Shown in pieces: positions 25,496 to 33,942 of a stretch of DNA of 64,000 bases. The DNA lies in NCBI GenBank assembly GCA_964355075.1, contig CAYHCF010000009.1, forward strand, positions 35,420-99,419. Reading direction: 5' to 3'. Positions within the stretch are counted from its first letter, which is position 1, and each line of letters begins with the position of its first letter. Origin of the DNA: B1 sp964355075 (GTDB lineage Bacteria; Bacteroidota; Bacteroidia; UKL13-3). Under the pieces are notes generated by a model that had not been told where the DNA came from, did no database searches, and saw nothing but the letters and a program-made list of their open reading frames with translations. Both the position numbers and the translations under genes were made by a program.

Positions 25496-27451
25496 ATGAG
25501 TAACGAAGGAATGGAAAACAGAGAAAATTATTCGGCAGATAATATTCAGGTTCTTGAGGGTTTGGAGGCGGTTCGCAAGCGTCCTGCCATGTATATTGGC
25601 GATGTGGGCGCGCGCGGTTTGCACCATTTGGTTTATGAGGTGGTAGATAATTCCATTGATGAGGCGCTGGCCGGATATTGCAAAAAAATTACGGTCACCA
25701 TTAATGTGGGCAACTCCATTACGGTTGAAGACGATGGTCGCGGTATTCCTACCGGCATACATACCAAAGAAGGTCGCTCTGCTTTAGAAGTGGTTATGAC
25801 TGTTTTACATGCCGGTGGTAAGTTTGATAAAGATACTTACAAAGTTTCCGGTGGCTTGCATGGTGTGGGCGTTAGTTGTGTGAATGCCTTATCTACTTTG
25901 TTGCGCGCTACAGTTTATCGCGAAGGAAAGATTTTTCAGCAGGAATATAACTGTGGCAAACCTATGTATGACGTAAAAGAGGTGGGCGAATCGGATCATA
26001 ATGGAACCACCATCTATTTTGAACCGGATGGCAGCATTTTTATTACCCTTGAATACAAATATGAAACCATTGCCGCCCGTATGCGTGAGCTATCTTACCT
26101 AAACCGGGGCATTACCATCGTTTTAAAGGATGATCGGCCGGATGAAAACGGAGATGTGCGTGAAGAAACCTTTCACAGTGAGGGTGGTTTGAGAGAATTT
26201 GTTACTTATTTAGATGGAACCCGCGAAAAGCTTTTGCCTGAAGCTATTTATTTTGAGGGTGAAAAGGGAGGTGTACCGGTAGAAGTTGCCATGACTTATA
26301 ATAATGGCTATACCGAAAACCTGCATTCCTATGTGAATAATATCAATACAATCGAGGGTGGAACCCATGTGGCCGGCTTTAGAAGAGCGTTGACCCGAAC
26401 CCTGAAATCGTATGCCGATAAAGAAGGTTTGCTCAAAAACATGAAAATTGAAATCAGCGGTGATGACTTTAGAGAAGGTTTGACCGGTGTTATTTCAATA
26501 AAGGTTCAGGAACCCCAGTTTGAAGGCCAGACCAAAACTAAATTGGGAAATAACGAAGTTACCGGTGCCGTAGATTCCTGCGTAGGCGAAATGCTGAATA
26601 ATTTCCTGGAAGAAAATCCAAGAGAAGCCAAACTGATTGTTCAAAAGGTAATACTTGCGGCAACCGCGAGGGCAGCAGCACGTAAAGCCCGCGAAATGGT
26701 TCAGCGTAAAGGCGCACTTACCGGTAGTGGCTTGCCGGGTAAATTGGCCGACTGCCAGGAAACGGATCCTTCTGTTTGCGAAATATACTTGGTAGAGGGT
26801 GATTCGGCCGGTGGTACCGCCAAACAAGGTCGTAACCGTGCAAATCAGGCTATTTTGCCTTTGCGTGGCAAGATCTTAAACGTAGAAAAAGCGATTGAAC
26901 ACAAAATATACGAGAACGAAGAAATCCGGAATATGTTTACCGGTTTGGGTGTTACCATTGGAACTCCCGAAGATAGCAAAGCCCTTAACATTACTAAATT
27001 ACGCTACCATAAAATCATTATCATGACCGATGCCGACGTGGATGGCAGTCATATCCGAACTTTAATTCTGACCTTGTTTTTCCGCTATATGAAAGAACTG
27101 TTGGAGTTTGGCTATGTTTATATTGCTCAACCACCTTTGTACTTAGTAAAGAAAGGGAAAGAAGAAGAATATTGCTGGACAGAAGCCCAGCGTGAAGAAG
27201 CCGTGATGCGCATTGCCAAAGGTGCAAATCCTGATACAGTGAACATTCAGCGGTATAAGGGTTTGGGAGAAATGAACGCCGAGCAATTGTGGAGCACCAC
27301 CATGAACCCTGAAACCAGAACCCTGAAACGGGTGAGTTTGGATAGTGCAGCCGAGGCCGACCATGTTTTCAGTATGTTAATGGGCGATGAGGTTCCACCC
27401 AGAAGAGCGTTTATTGAAGCCAATGCAAGGTACGCCAAAATTGATGCGTAG
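25496..27451 (+). CDS. gyrB: DNA gyrase subunit B
   Basis: This 651-residue ATPase subunit of gyrase introduces negative supercoils together with GyrA. The GHKL ATPase has VLEGLEAVRKRPAMYIG, EVVDNSIDEALAGY and DDGRGIPTG. The transducer follows. The TOPRIM domain has EGDSAGG (about 434-440) and DADVDGSHI (about 510-518). The C-terminus has NIQRYKGLGEMNAEQLW and the RRAFIEANA end typical of GyrB rather than ParE. The length is normal for the phylum. Confidence 0.97.
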   Translation: MSNEGMENRENYSADNIQVLEGLEAVRKRPAMYIGDVGARGLHHLVYEVVDNSIDEALAGYCKKITVTINVGNSITVEDDGRGIPTGIHTKEGRSALEVVMTVLHAGGKFDKDTYKVSGGLHGVGVSCVNALSTLLRATVYREGKIFQQEYNCGKPMYDVKEVGESDHNGTTIYFEPDGSIFITLEYKYETIAARMRELSYLNRGITIVLKDDRPDENGDVREETFHSEGGLREFVTYLDGTREKLLPEAIYFEGEKGGVPVEVAMTYNNGYTENLHSYVNNINTIEGGTHVAGFRRALTRTLKSYADKEGLLKNMKIEISGDDFREGLTGVISIKVQEPQFEGQTKTKLGNNEVTGAVDSCVGEMLNNFLEENPREAKLIVQKVILAATARAAARKAREMVQRKGALTGSGLPGKLADCQETDPSVCEIYLVEGDSAGGTAKQGRNRANQAILPLRGKILNVEKAIEHKIYENEEIRNMFTGLGVTIGTPEDSKALNITKLRYHKIIIMTDADVDGSHIRTLILTLFFRYMKELLEFGYVYIAQPPLYLVKKGKEEEYCWTEAQREEAVMRIAKGANPDTVNIQRYKGLGEMNAEQLWSTTMNPETRTLKRVSLDSAAEADHVFSMLMGDEVPPRRAFIEANARYAKIDA

Positions 27452-27523
27452 GTAAAATGCTTTTGGCTTTTAGTTGTTTGCCTTTAGCCGGAAAGTTAAT
27501 TTTTAATAAAACAGAATTCAAAT

Positions 27524-27644
27524 GAGTCTGTTTAGAATGTTGTCTGGCAAGGCATGCGACTTCCAAAAAAGCGCAGCTTAACTTGTGTAAGTGAGCATTT
27601 TTGGGATAAGCATAACGCAGCCAGGCGACATTATAAACGGACTC
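27524..27644. mobile_element. MITE-like palindromic element, copy 2
   Basis: This 121-bp element starts GAGTCTGTTTAGAATGTT; the reverse complement of its end is GAGTCCGTTTATAATGTC, so the termini are inverted repeats. It shares AAAAAAGCGCAG, GTGAGCATTTTT and CATAACGCAGCCAGG-type blocks with copy 1 at 4838-4973. The internal arms (CTTCCAAAAAAGCGCAG against TATCCCAAAAATGCTCAC) also pair, so the whole element can fold as one long hairpin. It has no coding capacity. Confidence 0.65.
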
Positions 27645-27708
27645 TAAGTAAGCCTTTGTTCCCCTACATGTTTAGGGGTTGGGAATGGCCGCGAGGCTGT
27701 TTATATAT

Positions 27709-27743
27709 AAAATCCTGTGTTGCAAAACGCGGGATTTTTTTTT
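27709..27743 (+). terminator. Rho-independent terminator downstream of gyrB
   Basis: Stem ATCCTGTGTT / AACGCGGGAT with loop GCAA, including G-T pairs, preceded by A and followed by nine T. It is the likely end of the gyrB transcript, lying beyond the MITE-like element. The rest of 27452-27838 contains no gene. Confidence 0.75.
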
Positions 27744-27838
27744 GGAATTGAACTTCATCATTCGACGTTCAGCATTCATCATTCGATATTTCTTCACATT
27801 ATATCTTTTACCCACTCCTGCACCCTTCCAGATAGGAA

Positions 27839-30838
27839 TTAATAACGCGGATCCGGTTTGGTAGGCAGTTTTGCCATTTTCTCAATCTCAATAGTATGGA
27901 ACCCAAATTCTTCAACTACCCTGCCTTCCAACAGGTACACTCCTCTCCCACCAAACGGATATTTTTTGAGGCTTTGAGCGAAATGCGTGGTATCGAAAAA
28001 ACAGGTTTCGGTATCGTAAAAAGTGCCAAAGGCCATATAATCTCCTTTAACTGTTTTTACCGGTTTGGTCGTGACTAAGTTGCCTACCATTCTCACTTTT
28101 TTGTGTAGGTGTTGCTCCAGGTCTTTTGCCAAAACCTCTCCTCTATAACTTGTTTGCAGCAGGTCGAAATCACTCATGGATAACGGGAAACCCAGCAATT
28201 CAATTTCATCGTAAGCATCCTCAATTTGGGTATGCGTTAATGACGGTAACTCGTAATCCTGGTGGGGCTTTGGAAATAAAATGGTCTGAACCGATTTTTT
28301 GTCGTCGGGGTTTACTAGTAGTTTTGCAACCTCATCTGGATTGCTTTCAAAAACTTCCTTTTTCGACTTTTCATTTTGCTGCAAGGTATAAGCCTGCCAC
28401 ATCAGGTTTTTCTTGCCGATACCTGTAAAAGCAAAGGCTCCCACTTTTATCAAAATCTTGGTTTGTTCGGTGCTCAGGCCGGTTCGCTCCATAAAATCAA
28501 TGAGGTCTTTATATACACCAGCTTTGCGTTCAATCAGGATTTGCTGCACTGCCTGGTGTTCAAGATTTTCAATATGCGTGAACCCAATATAAACATCATT
28601 CCCTTTTATATTTGTAAGTACTTCTGAGTGATTTACACTGGGTAAATGAATTTTCACTCCAGTTTTGCTCAGTTCGTTAAAATAAACCCAGGTTCGGTAA
28701 AAGCCCCCAAAATTATTGATCACTGCCACCATAAACTCTTTGGGGTAATACGTTTTCAAAAACAGGCTCTGGAAACTTTCCACTGCAAAAGAAGCAGAAT
28801 GTGCTTTGCTGAATGAATAACCGGCAAAGCTTTCTATCTGTCGCCATACTTCCTTGGCCAGGGCTTCCGGATAGCCTTTTTCCTTGCAGTTCGAGAAAAA
28901 TTTATCTACGATGCGCTGAAATTCTGCCTTCGAACGGTATTTACCACTCATGGCCCTGCGCAACACATCGGCATCGGCCAAATCCAATCCGGCAAAGTGG
29001 TGACATACCTTTAGAACATCTTCCTGAAAAACCATAACTCCATATGTTTCTTCCAATTGTTCCTGCATAACAGGGTGCAGATAATTGATTTTATCAGGTT
29101 CATGAAAGCGTTGAATATAGGCTTTCATCATACCCGATTTTGCCACACCCGGACGGATAATAGAGCTGGCTGCAACCAGGTGTATGTAAGTGTCGCAGTG
29201 CAGCTTTTTCAACAGGCCACGCATACCGGGACTCTCAATATAAAAGCAGCCAATTGAATTTGCATCTTTGAGTTGCTGCCGGATATGCGGATCGTTTTTG
29301 AATTTTTCTACTTCATGCACATCTACTTTTTCGCCCCGGTTTTGAAGAATTAAATCGGCTGCATCTTTGATATGTCCTATTCCCCTTTGCGATAAAATAT
29401 CAAACTTTTCAAAGCCAATATCTTCCGAGATATACATATCCCACTGCACCGTTGGCAAACCTACCGGTGGCAAATCCAAGGCAGAATATTGATAGATGGG
29501 TTCATCAGAAATAAGCACCCCACCGGCATGTATGGAGCGATGATTTGGGAAATCCTGAATGAGTGTGGCAATCTTAAATATTTTGGAAAGGATCGGTGAA
29601 TTTTTATCTGCTTTTTTCGGAAAATCAGCCAGCATATCAATTTCCTTTTTGGGCAAACCATAAACTTTTCCAAGTTCCCGATAAATGGAACTGCTTCTAA
29701 ATGTGGACATCGTTCCCAATAAGGCGGTATGATGCGGACCATAGCGTTTAAAAATATATTCGTGTACTTTAGGTCTTTCACGCCAGCTATAATCAATATC
29801 GAAATCGGGAGGCGACGTGCGTTTGGGGTTCAGGAAACGTTCAAAATACAGGTTCAGTTCGATGGGATCCACATCGGTAATTTGCAAACAATAAGCCACC
29901 ACACTATTGGCTCCACTTCCTCTGCCCACGTGGTAATAGCCTTTTCCCATGGAGAACTGAACAATATCCCAGGTAATTAAAAAATAGGCTGAAAAACCCA
30001 GGTTGTCAATTATTTGAAGCTCTTTTCTGACCCGTTCCTGTGCGATGGCATTGTTTGAACCATATCTTCTTTCCATGCCTTCATAAGCCAGTTTTTCCAA
30101 TAACAATTTATCCTCATAGACCGAAGTTGTAAATATTTTTTTGTTTTTATGCGATTTAAAGTCAAAAGTGATTTCGCAGGGTTCCATGAATTGCAGGGTG
30201 TTCTTTGCAATAAAATCAAACTGCCCGCAAGCCTTTATCAGTGCTTCTTCCGACATAAATAATTCATCCTTACCAGCCAGGTCTTCCGGTTCAAGCCGAC
30301 TCAGCAATAAATTCCGGTCAATTGCCCTCAGGTGGCCGTGTAACTGATAATTGGCCGCATTTTTAAAGGTTACAGGCTGTTGCAGGATGAGTTTTGATTT
30401 TATTTTACTCAGGTCTTTACGAACCAATTTATTGAGTTGTGAAAGCCTGATCCCAATATACTCGTGTTCGGCAAGTTTATCAGGGAAATTTAAAAAAGGG
30501 TAAATTACAAAAGTTTTTTCCAGCGTTTTAAGTTGATCTTTATATTCGAGTCCGTGGATATTATGATCCGACAAAAGCTTATTAATTTCCAGAATGCCTT
30601 TTGTATTTTTTGCCAATAAGGTAAACAGCAGTTCATTTTCATTTCTGAATTCGATACCGGCAAGAGGTTTTATTCCGGCTTCTTCGCACAGTTTCACAAA
30701 CTCAAAAATACCGGTAGAGCAGTTTATATCGGTTAATCCGAGTGTCTTTATACCCAGAGATTGCGCACATTCAATGATTTCGGCAATGGGCAGGGTTCCA
30801 TATCGGAGGCTATAATATGAATGAATATTCCAGTGCAT
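27839..30838 (-). CDS. dnaE: DNA polymerase III alpha subunit-like protein, short form
   Basis: This C-family polymerase has 999 residues, shorter than a typical replicative DnaE of the phylum. The order is PHP domain (1-200), palm with PDFDIDY (about 343-349) supplying catalytic aspartates, thumb and fingers with GRGSGANSVVAYCL and the SFAGYSFSKAHSASFA motif, tandem HhH region, then an OB domain (VRMVGNLVTTKPVKTVKGDY). The PHP metal site is degraded: WNIHSYYSLRYG has lost the first His of HxH and LTDIN replaces LTDHN, so PHP proofreading is unlikely. It may be the second, repair or translesion DnaE, but no imuB or lexA neighbour is present in the window. Confidence 0.88.
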   Translation of the reverse strand: MHWNIHSYYSLRYGTLPIAEIIECAQSLGIKTLGLTDINCSTGIFEFVKLCEEAGIKPLAGIEFRNENELLFTLLAKNTKGILEINKLLSDHNIHGLEYKDQLKTLEKTFVIYPFLNFPDKLAEHEYIGIRLSQLNKLVRKDLSKIKSKLILQQPVTFKNAANYQLHGHLRAIDRNLLLSRLEPEDLAGKDELFMSEEALIKACGQFDFIAKNTLQFMEPCEITFDFKSHKNKKIFTTSVYEDKLLLEKLAYEGMERRYGSNNAIAQERVRKELQIIDNLGFSAYFLITWDIVQFSMGKGYYHVGRGSGANSVVAYCLQITDVDPIELNLYFERFLNPKRTSPPDFDIDYSWRERPKVHEYIFKRYGPHHTALLGTMSTFRSSSIYRELGKVYGLPKKEIDMLADFPKKADKNSPILSKIFKIATLIQDFPNHRSIHAGGVLISDEPIYQYSALDLPPVGLPTVQWDMYISEDIGFEKFDILSQRGIGHIKDAADLILQNRGEKVDVHEVEKFKNDPHIRQQLKDANSIGCFYIESPGMRGLLKKLHCDTYIHLVAASSIIRPGVAKSGMMKAYIQRFHEPDKINYLHPVMQEQLEETYGVMVFQEDVLKVCHHFAGLDLADADVLRRAMSGKYRSKAEFQRIVDKFFSNCKEKGYPEALAKEVWRQIESFAGYSFSKAHSASFAVESFQSLFLKTYYPKEFMVAVINNFGGFYRTWVYFNELSKTGVKIHLPSVNHSEVLTNIKGNDVYIGFTHIENLEHQAVQQILIERKAGVYKDLIDFMERTGLSTEQTKILIKVGAFAFTGIGKKNLMWQAYTLQQNEKSKKEVFESNPDEVAKLLVNPDDKKSVQTILFPKPHQDYELPSLTHTQIEDAYDEIELLGFPLSMSDFDLLQTSYRGEVLAKDLEQHLHKKVRMVGNLVTTKPVKTVKGDYMAFGTFYDTETCFFDTTHFAQSLKKYPFGGRGVYLLEGRVVEEFGFHTIEIEKMAKLPTKPDPRY

Positions 30839-31021
30839 GGTGGGATTGCAAATTACAGATTAGAAGATTAGAAAAATACAAAATTAAAGATTACATCATG
30901 CTGTTCGCGTAACGATAGCTATCAACCCCTGTCAGGTTGAGTGGAGTCGAAACCTATTTAATGTGAAAACAAAATCACTTGTAACACACAGGAGTTGTTC
31001 TCGACTTCGAACTGACACGGG

Positions 31022-31153
31022 AACTTCGCAGGAACTGATTTGCGTTATATTCAGGAAATCCTCGGCCACAAAAGCAGCACAACAACAGAAATATACACCC
31101 ATGTAAGCGCCAAAAGCCTTCAGAACATCAAGAGTCCGTTTGCTGACTTGTAA
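31022..31153 (+). pseudogene. Tyrosine recombinase, C-terminal remnant
   Basis: The frame ending at TAA 31151 encodes GTDLRYIQEILGHKSSTTTE then IYTHVSAKSLQNIKSPFADL, the last 40 residues of a tyrosine recombinase. These include the LGH box His and the catalytic Tyr of IYTHV. The N-terminal 80-90% of the gene, with the other catalytic residues, is missing; the preceding 180 bp (30839-31021) do not encode it. It marks the edge of the accessory region. The end (IKSPFADL) resembles integrases common in Bacteroidota, so it may be the former integrase of the island. Confidence 0.85.
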
Positions 31154-31344
31154 CTCAAATATTAATAATTAACTTTGATAGCACTTGTTTCAATCAGGGT
31201 TAACTATTAGAAATTGTATAGGTGACCCTGATGAAAGCAGCGGTATAAAGAATTTATAGGATATGCTGAGTGTAAGAAACTCAAAGCCACAGACAATTTA
31301 TTTCCAGGCTAAAATGGCCATATTTCAAACTGTGTATTTTTGTT

Positions 31345-31352
31345 TATCTTTG
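31345..31352 (+). promoter_or_regulatory. -7 box upstream of the first PIN toxin gene
   Basis: TATCTTTG fits the TAnnTTTG box, 17 bp upstream of the ATG at 31369. The upstream element is weak (TTTC at about 31323), so the promoter is a moderate-quality call. Confidence 0.4.
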
Positions 31353-31368
31353 AAAGAACAGTTTAACC

Positions 31369-31821
31369 ATGATTCAGCGCTTTTATATTGACACATCAGT
31401 TATTGGAGGAGTTTTTGATTCCGAATTTGAAGAGCATTCAACCATCTTGATGGAGCGGGTAAAACTCGGACAGATTAAAGCTGTAATTTCGGAGGTAACA
31501 GAAAGTGAAATAATGAAAGCCCGACAAGAAATTCGGGACTTCTATACTTCACTTCCAAAGGACAGCATTGAATTTGTGGAAATTACAAAGGATTCCGTTT
31601 TTCTTGCAGATAACTATATTCAGGAAAAAGTTGTAGGCAAGATCAGTCGTAATGACTGCTTACATATCGGAATAGCGACCGTTAACCGAGTTGACATACT
31701 TGTTAGTTGGAATTTTAAGCATATCGTTAATATTTATCGTATTCGGGGTTATAATGCGGTAAATATTAAGCCTGGTTATCCGACACTTGAAATACGTTCA
31801 CCTAAAGACATTGTAGAATGA
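31369..31821 (+). CDS. PIN-domain protein, probable type II toxin
   Basis: This 150-residue PIN-domain nuclease has metal-binding acidic residues in FYIDTSVIGGVFD (Asp8 region), an acidic EVTESEIMKA segment, and NDCLHIGIATVNRVDILVSW with its Asp residues. The VSWNFKHIVN motif and the RSPKDIVE end are typical of a Bacteroidota PIN family found with a small downstream partner. Its stop overlaps the start of that partner (ATGA). It is predicted to cleave RNA when not neutralised. Confidence 0.8.
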   Translation: MIQRFYIDTSVIGGVFDSEFEEHSTILMERVKLGQIKAVISEVTESEIMKARQEIRDFYTSLPKDSIEFVEITKDSVFLADNYIQEKVVGKISRNDCLHIGIATVNRVDILVSWNFKHIVNIYRIRGYNAVNIKPGYPTLEIRSPKDIVE

Positions 31822-31970
31822 AAACAAAAACTAAAAAGCCTGTTAAAACTTTCGACGCCGTGGAAAGTATGCGCGAAATACGGGACAAAATTTCATTAGA
31901 AATTGCGGACATGAACTTTGAGCAATTGAAAGAGTATTTCAAAAAACATAAGTTACAAAGGACTAAATAG
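31818..31970 (+). CDS. Small putative antitoxin, 50 residues
   Basis: The frame opens with an ATG overlapping the stop of the PIN gene and reads MKTKTKKPVKTFDAVESMRE, then a charged helical part, NFEQLKEYFKKHKLQRTK. The FDAVESMREIRDKI and FEQLKEYF helices are like the short partners found after this type of PIN gene in Bacteroidota. The order toxin then antitoxin is the reverse of the common vapBC layout. The antitoxin function is inferred from position and size. Confidence 0.65.
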   Translation: MKTKTKKPVKTFDAVESMREIRDKISLEIADMNFEQLKEYFKKHKLQRTK

Positions 31971-31995
31971 TGCTACGCGACAGAGAAGCAGCACT

Positions 31996-32573
31996 AGGGT
32001 TCCTGGTGTCAGCAGGACAAGCCATGAACCCTGTGTTGAACAGCCTGTCTCGTCACCCGACGAGAGAACCACGCGCTCGTGTGGGGCTTTTCAGCCGATT
32101 TTAAATTCTATGGGGTTTGCGTTGAATTATTGTTAACGCTTAACAAAATTTGTGAGGTCCGGAATTGATTAACTCCATTTGAATCCCTCTTATTTGGATG
32201 AATTATTTGCAAAATTCGTTTACATGTAACCATCATTTTTGCGTTTCAGTCAGGCACGGGCAATGCGCAGCTTTGGATTAAAAGAAGGTCTGCCTTCCTC
32301 TTTGAGTTCTTTAACCGAAAATTGCAATTGAGTCAAATCCAATTTCTCAATCTCGTCCTAAGACGAGACTCTCCATAAATCTAACAGCATTATCCTTTTC
32401 TATCAGATCCTCAAGGCAATTAAATACAAGCTGGGTGCGGTTTGCGGAAGATATGTATTCCATCTGCTCTTTTTTGTATTACAAAAATACATCAGTAACA
32501 ATTTGCTTTTCTCATTTATTATCGCAAGTTTTACAAGTTGGATTGTGGATAGTTTTTTCACACTCTCACGTTA
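31996..32573. repeat. ~580-bp direct repeat, copy 1
   Basis: It is nearly identical to 33296-33873 with an offset of 1300 bp; from about 32115 on I see no differences, while the first 120 bp differ at several positions. It begins with an AGGGTTC...GAACCCT hairpin (31996-32032), then has TCTCGTC-ACCC-GACGAGA (32048-32065) and the transposase remnant on the minus strand. It ends at CACTCTCACGTTA, where the two copies diverge into different cassettes. Confidence 0.92.
32250..32463 (-). pseudogene. IS1182-like transposase N-terminal remnant, copy 1
   Basis: On the minus strand an ATG at 32463 opens MEYISSANRTQLVFNCLEDL and IEKDNAVRFMESLVLGRD, then a stop. A +1 frame continues with EKLDLTQLQFSVKELKEEGR and PSFNPKLRI. 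Together these match the start of IS1182-family transposases. The break coincides with the palindrome TCTCGTC-CTAA-GACGAGA (32351-32368). Removing 13 nt there would restore ESLVEKLDLTQL. The rest of the transposase is absent. Confidence 0.75.
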
Positions 32574-32644
32574 TAACCAAGCTGTTTTTTGTGGCTTCTC
32601 CGGACAATTTTTTAAAAACCAATTATTTTTCTTAATTTTACGGC

Positions 32645-32848
32645 ATGACAAACACTTCTTTAAGAATGGAAATTAATACAATGCCGAAAGTCTTGAGAGA
32701 TGAGGTCTCGGACTTTGTTGCCTTCCTGAAAAAGAAATCGAAACCGAAATTAAAGCTAAAGGCTCGTGAATATGGGTTTGCTAAAGGCAAAATAAGACTG
32801 TCGGCAGACTTTGACGAGCCGCTGGACGAGTTCAAAAACTATATGTAA
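32645..32848 (+). CDS. Antitoxin, DUF2281-like
   Basis: This 67-residue protein has a first helix containing RDEVSDFVAFLKKKSKPK and a C-terminal part, KIRLSADFDEPLDEFKNYM. This is the layout of DUF2281/VapB-like antitoxins whose acidic tail (LSADFDEPLDEF) wraps the toxin. Its stop overlaps the ATG of the PIN toxin by one base. It is the first gene after the GTTATAACC junction at 32570-32578, so toxin and antitoxin would move together. Confidence 0.85.
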   Translation: MTNTSLRMEINTMPKVLRDEVSDFVAFLKKKSKPKLKLKAREYGFAKGKIRLSADFDEPLDEFKNYM

Positions 32849-33234
32849 TGGCTTTCTTACTCGACTCCCATGCTTTTTTATGGTTTGTTGCTGCGGACAA
32901 GCAATTACCAGTATCGGTAAAGGACAAAATTGAAGATATCAATCAATCTTGTTTTCTAAGTGCTGCGAGTTTATGGGAAATCACAATTAAACACCAAATA
33001 GGTAAGCTGGACTTGGAAATCACACTCCCGGAACTATTTGATTATGTGGACAGAAATCAAATTGAAATTGTTCCTATAACGTACGACCATCTCTTTACAT
33101 TATCAAACCTACCTATTCACCATAATGATCCTTTTGACCGGTTAATAATTGCGCAGGCAATTGCCGAGGACTTAGTAGTTCTTACCCGGGACACATTATT
33201 CAAAAAATACAAGGTAAAGCAACAATGGAAATAG
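32848..33234 (+). CDS. vapC: VapC-like PIN-domain toxin
   Basis: This 128-residue type II toxin ribonuclease starts FLLDSHAFLWFVAADKQLP. The conserved Asp is in LLDSH, where the family usually has LLDTH. SAASLWEITIKHQIGKLDL carries the Glu, and HHNDPFDRLIIAQAIAEDL carries the second Asp pair. A final LTRDTLFKKYKVK completes the PIN fold. It is coupled to the upstream antitoxin. The pair lies between the two 580-bp repeats and probably stabilises this accessory region. Confidence 0.92.
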   Translation: MAFLLDSHAFLWFVAADKQLPVSVKDKIEDINQSCFLSAASLWEITIKHQIGKLDLEITLPELFDYVDRNQIEIVPITYDHLFTLSNLPIHHNDPFDRLIIAQAIAEDLVVLTRDTLFKKYKVKQQWK

Positions 33235-33295
33235 GGCTGCTAATGCCGACAGATTAATGCGACTGATTAGCGCAACAGCCAGGTTATAACAGCTA

Positions 33296-33873
33296 GGGTT
33301 TTGTGGTGTCCGAAGGACAAACCATGAACCCTGTGTTGAACAGCCTGTCTCGTCACCCGACGAGAGAACCATGCGTTCGTGTGGGGCTTTTCAGTCGATT
33401 TTGATTTCTATGGGATTTGCGTTGAATTATTGTTAACGCTTAACAAAATTTGTGAGGTCCGGAATTGATTAACTCCATTTGAATCCCTCTTATTTGGATG
33501 AATTATTTGCAAAATTCGTTTACATGTAACCATCATTTTTGCGTTTCAGTCAGGCACGGGCAATGCGCAGCTTTGGATTAAAAGAAGGTCTGCCTTCCTC
33601 TTTGAGTTCTTTAACCGAAAATTGCAATTGAGTCAAATCCAATTTCTCAATCTCGTCCTAAGACGAGACTCTCCATAAATCTAACAGCATTATCCTTTTC
33701 TATCAGATCCTCAAGGCAATTAAATACAAGCTGGGTGCGGTTTGCGGAAGATATGTATTCCATCTGCTCTTTTTTGTATTACAAAAATACATCAGTAACA
33801 ATTTGCTTTTCTCATTTATTATCGCAAGTTTTACAAGTTGGATTGTGGATAGTTTTTTCACACTCTCACGTTA
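33296..33873. repeat. ~580-bp direct repeat, copy 2
   Basis: The second copy of the repeat at 31996-32573. It starts after GTTATAAC (33283-33290) and ends at GTTAGCACC (33870-33878), followed by the OmpA cassette. The same elements occur in the same order: AGGGTT hairpin (33295-33332), TCTCGTC-ACCC-GACGAGA (33348-33365) and the transposase remnant. The two copies could recombine and delete the toxin-antitoxin pair. Confidence 0.92.
33550..33763 (-). pseudogene. IS1182-like transposase N-terminal remnant, copy 2
   Basis: The same broken N-terminal frame as copy 1, with the same internal palindrome (33651-33668) and the same frameshift. The lesion therefore predates the duplication of the repeat. 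Confidence 0.75.
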
Positions 33874-33942
33874 GCACCAATACATGATACCCCCAATTAA
33901 TATATCTAATAACAGATTCAACTTGAACAAATAAACTTAACC

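Noticed and set aside
32435..32635. Plus-strand frame in the 580-bp repeat
   Set aside because: It is antisense to the transposase remnant, has no family resemblance and no counterpart start context.
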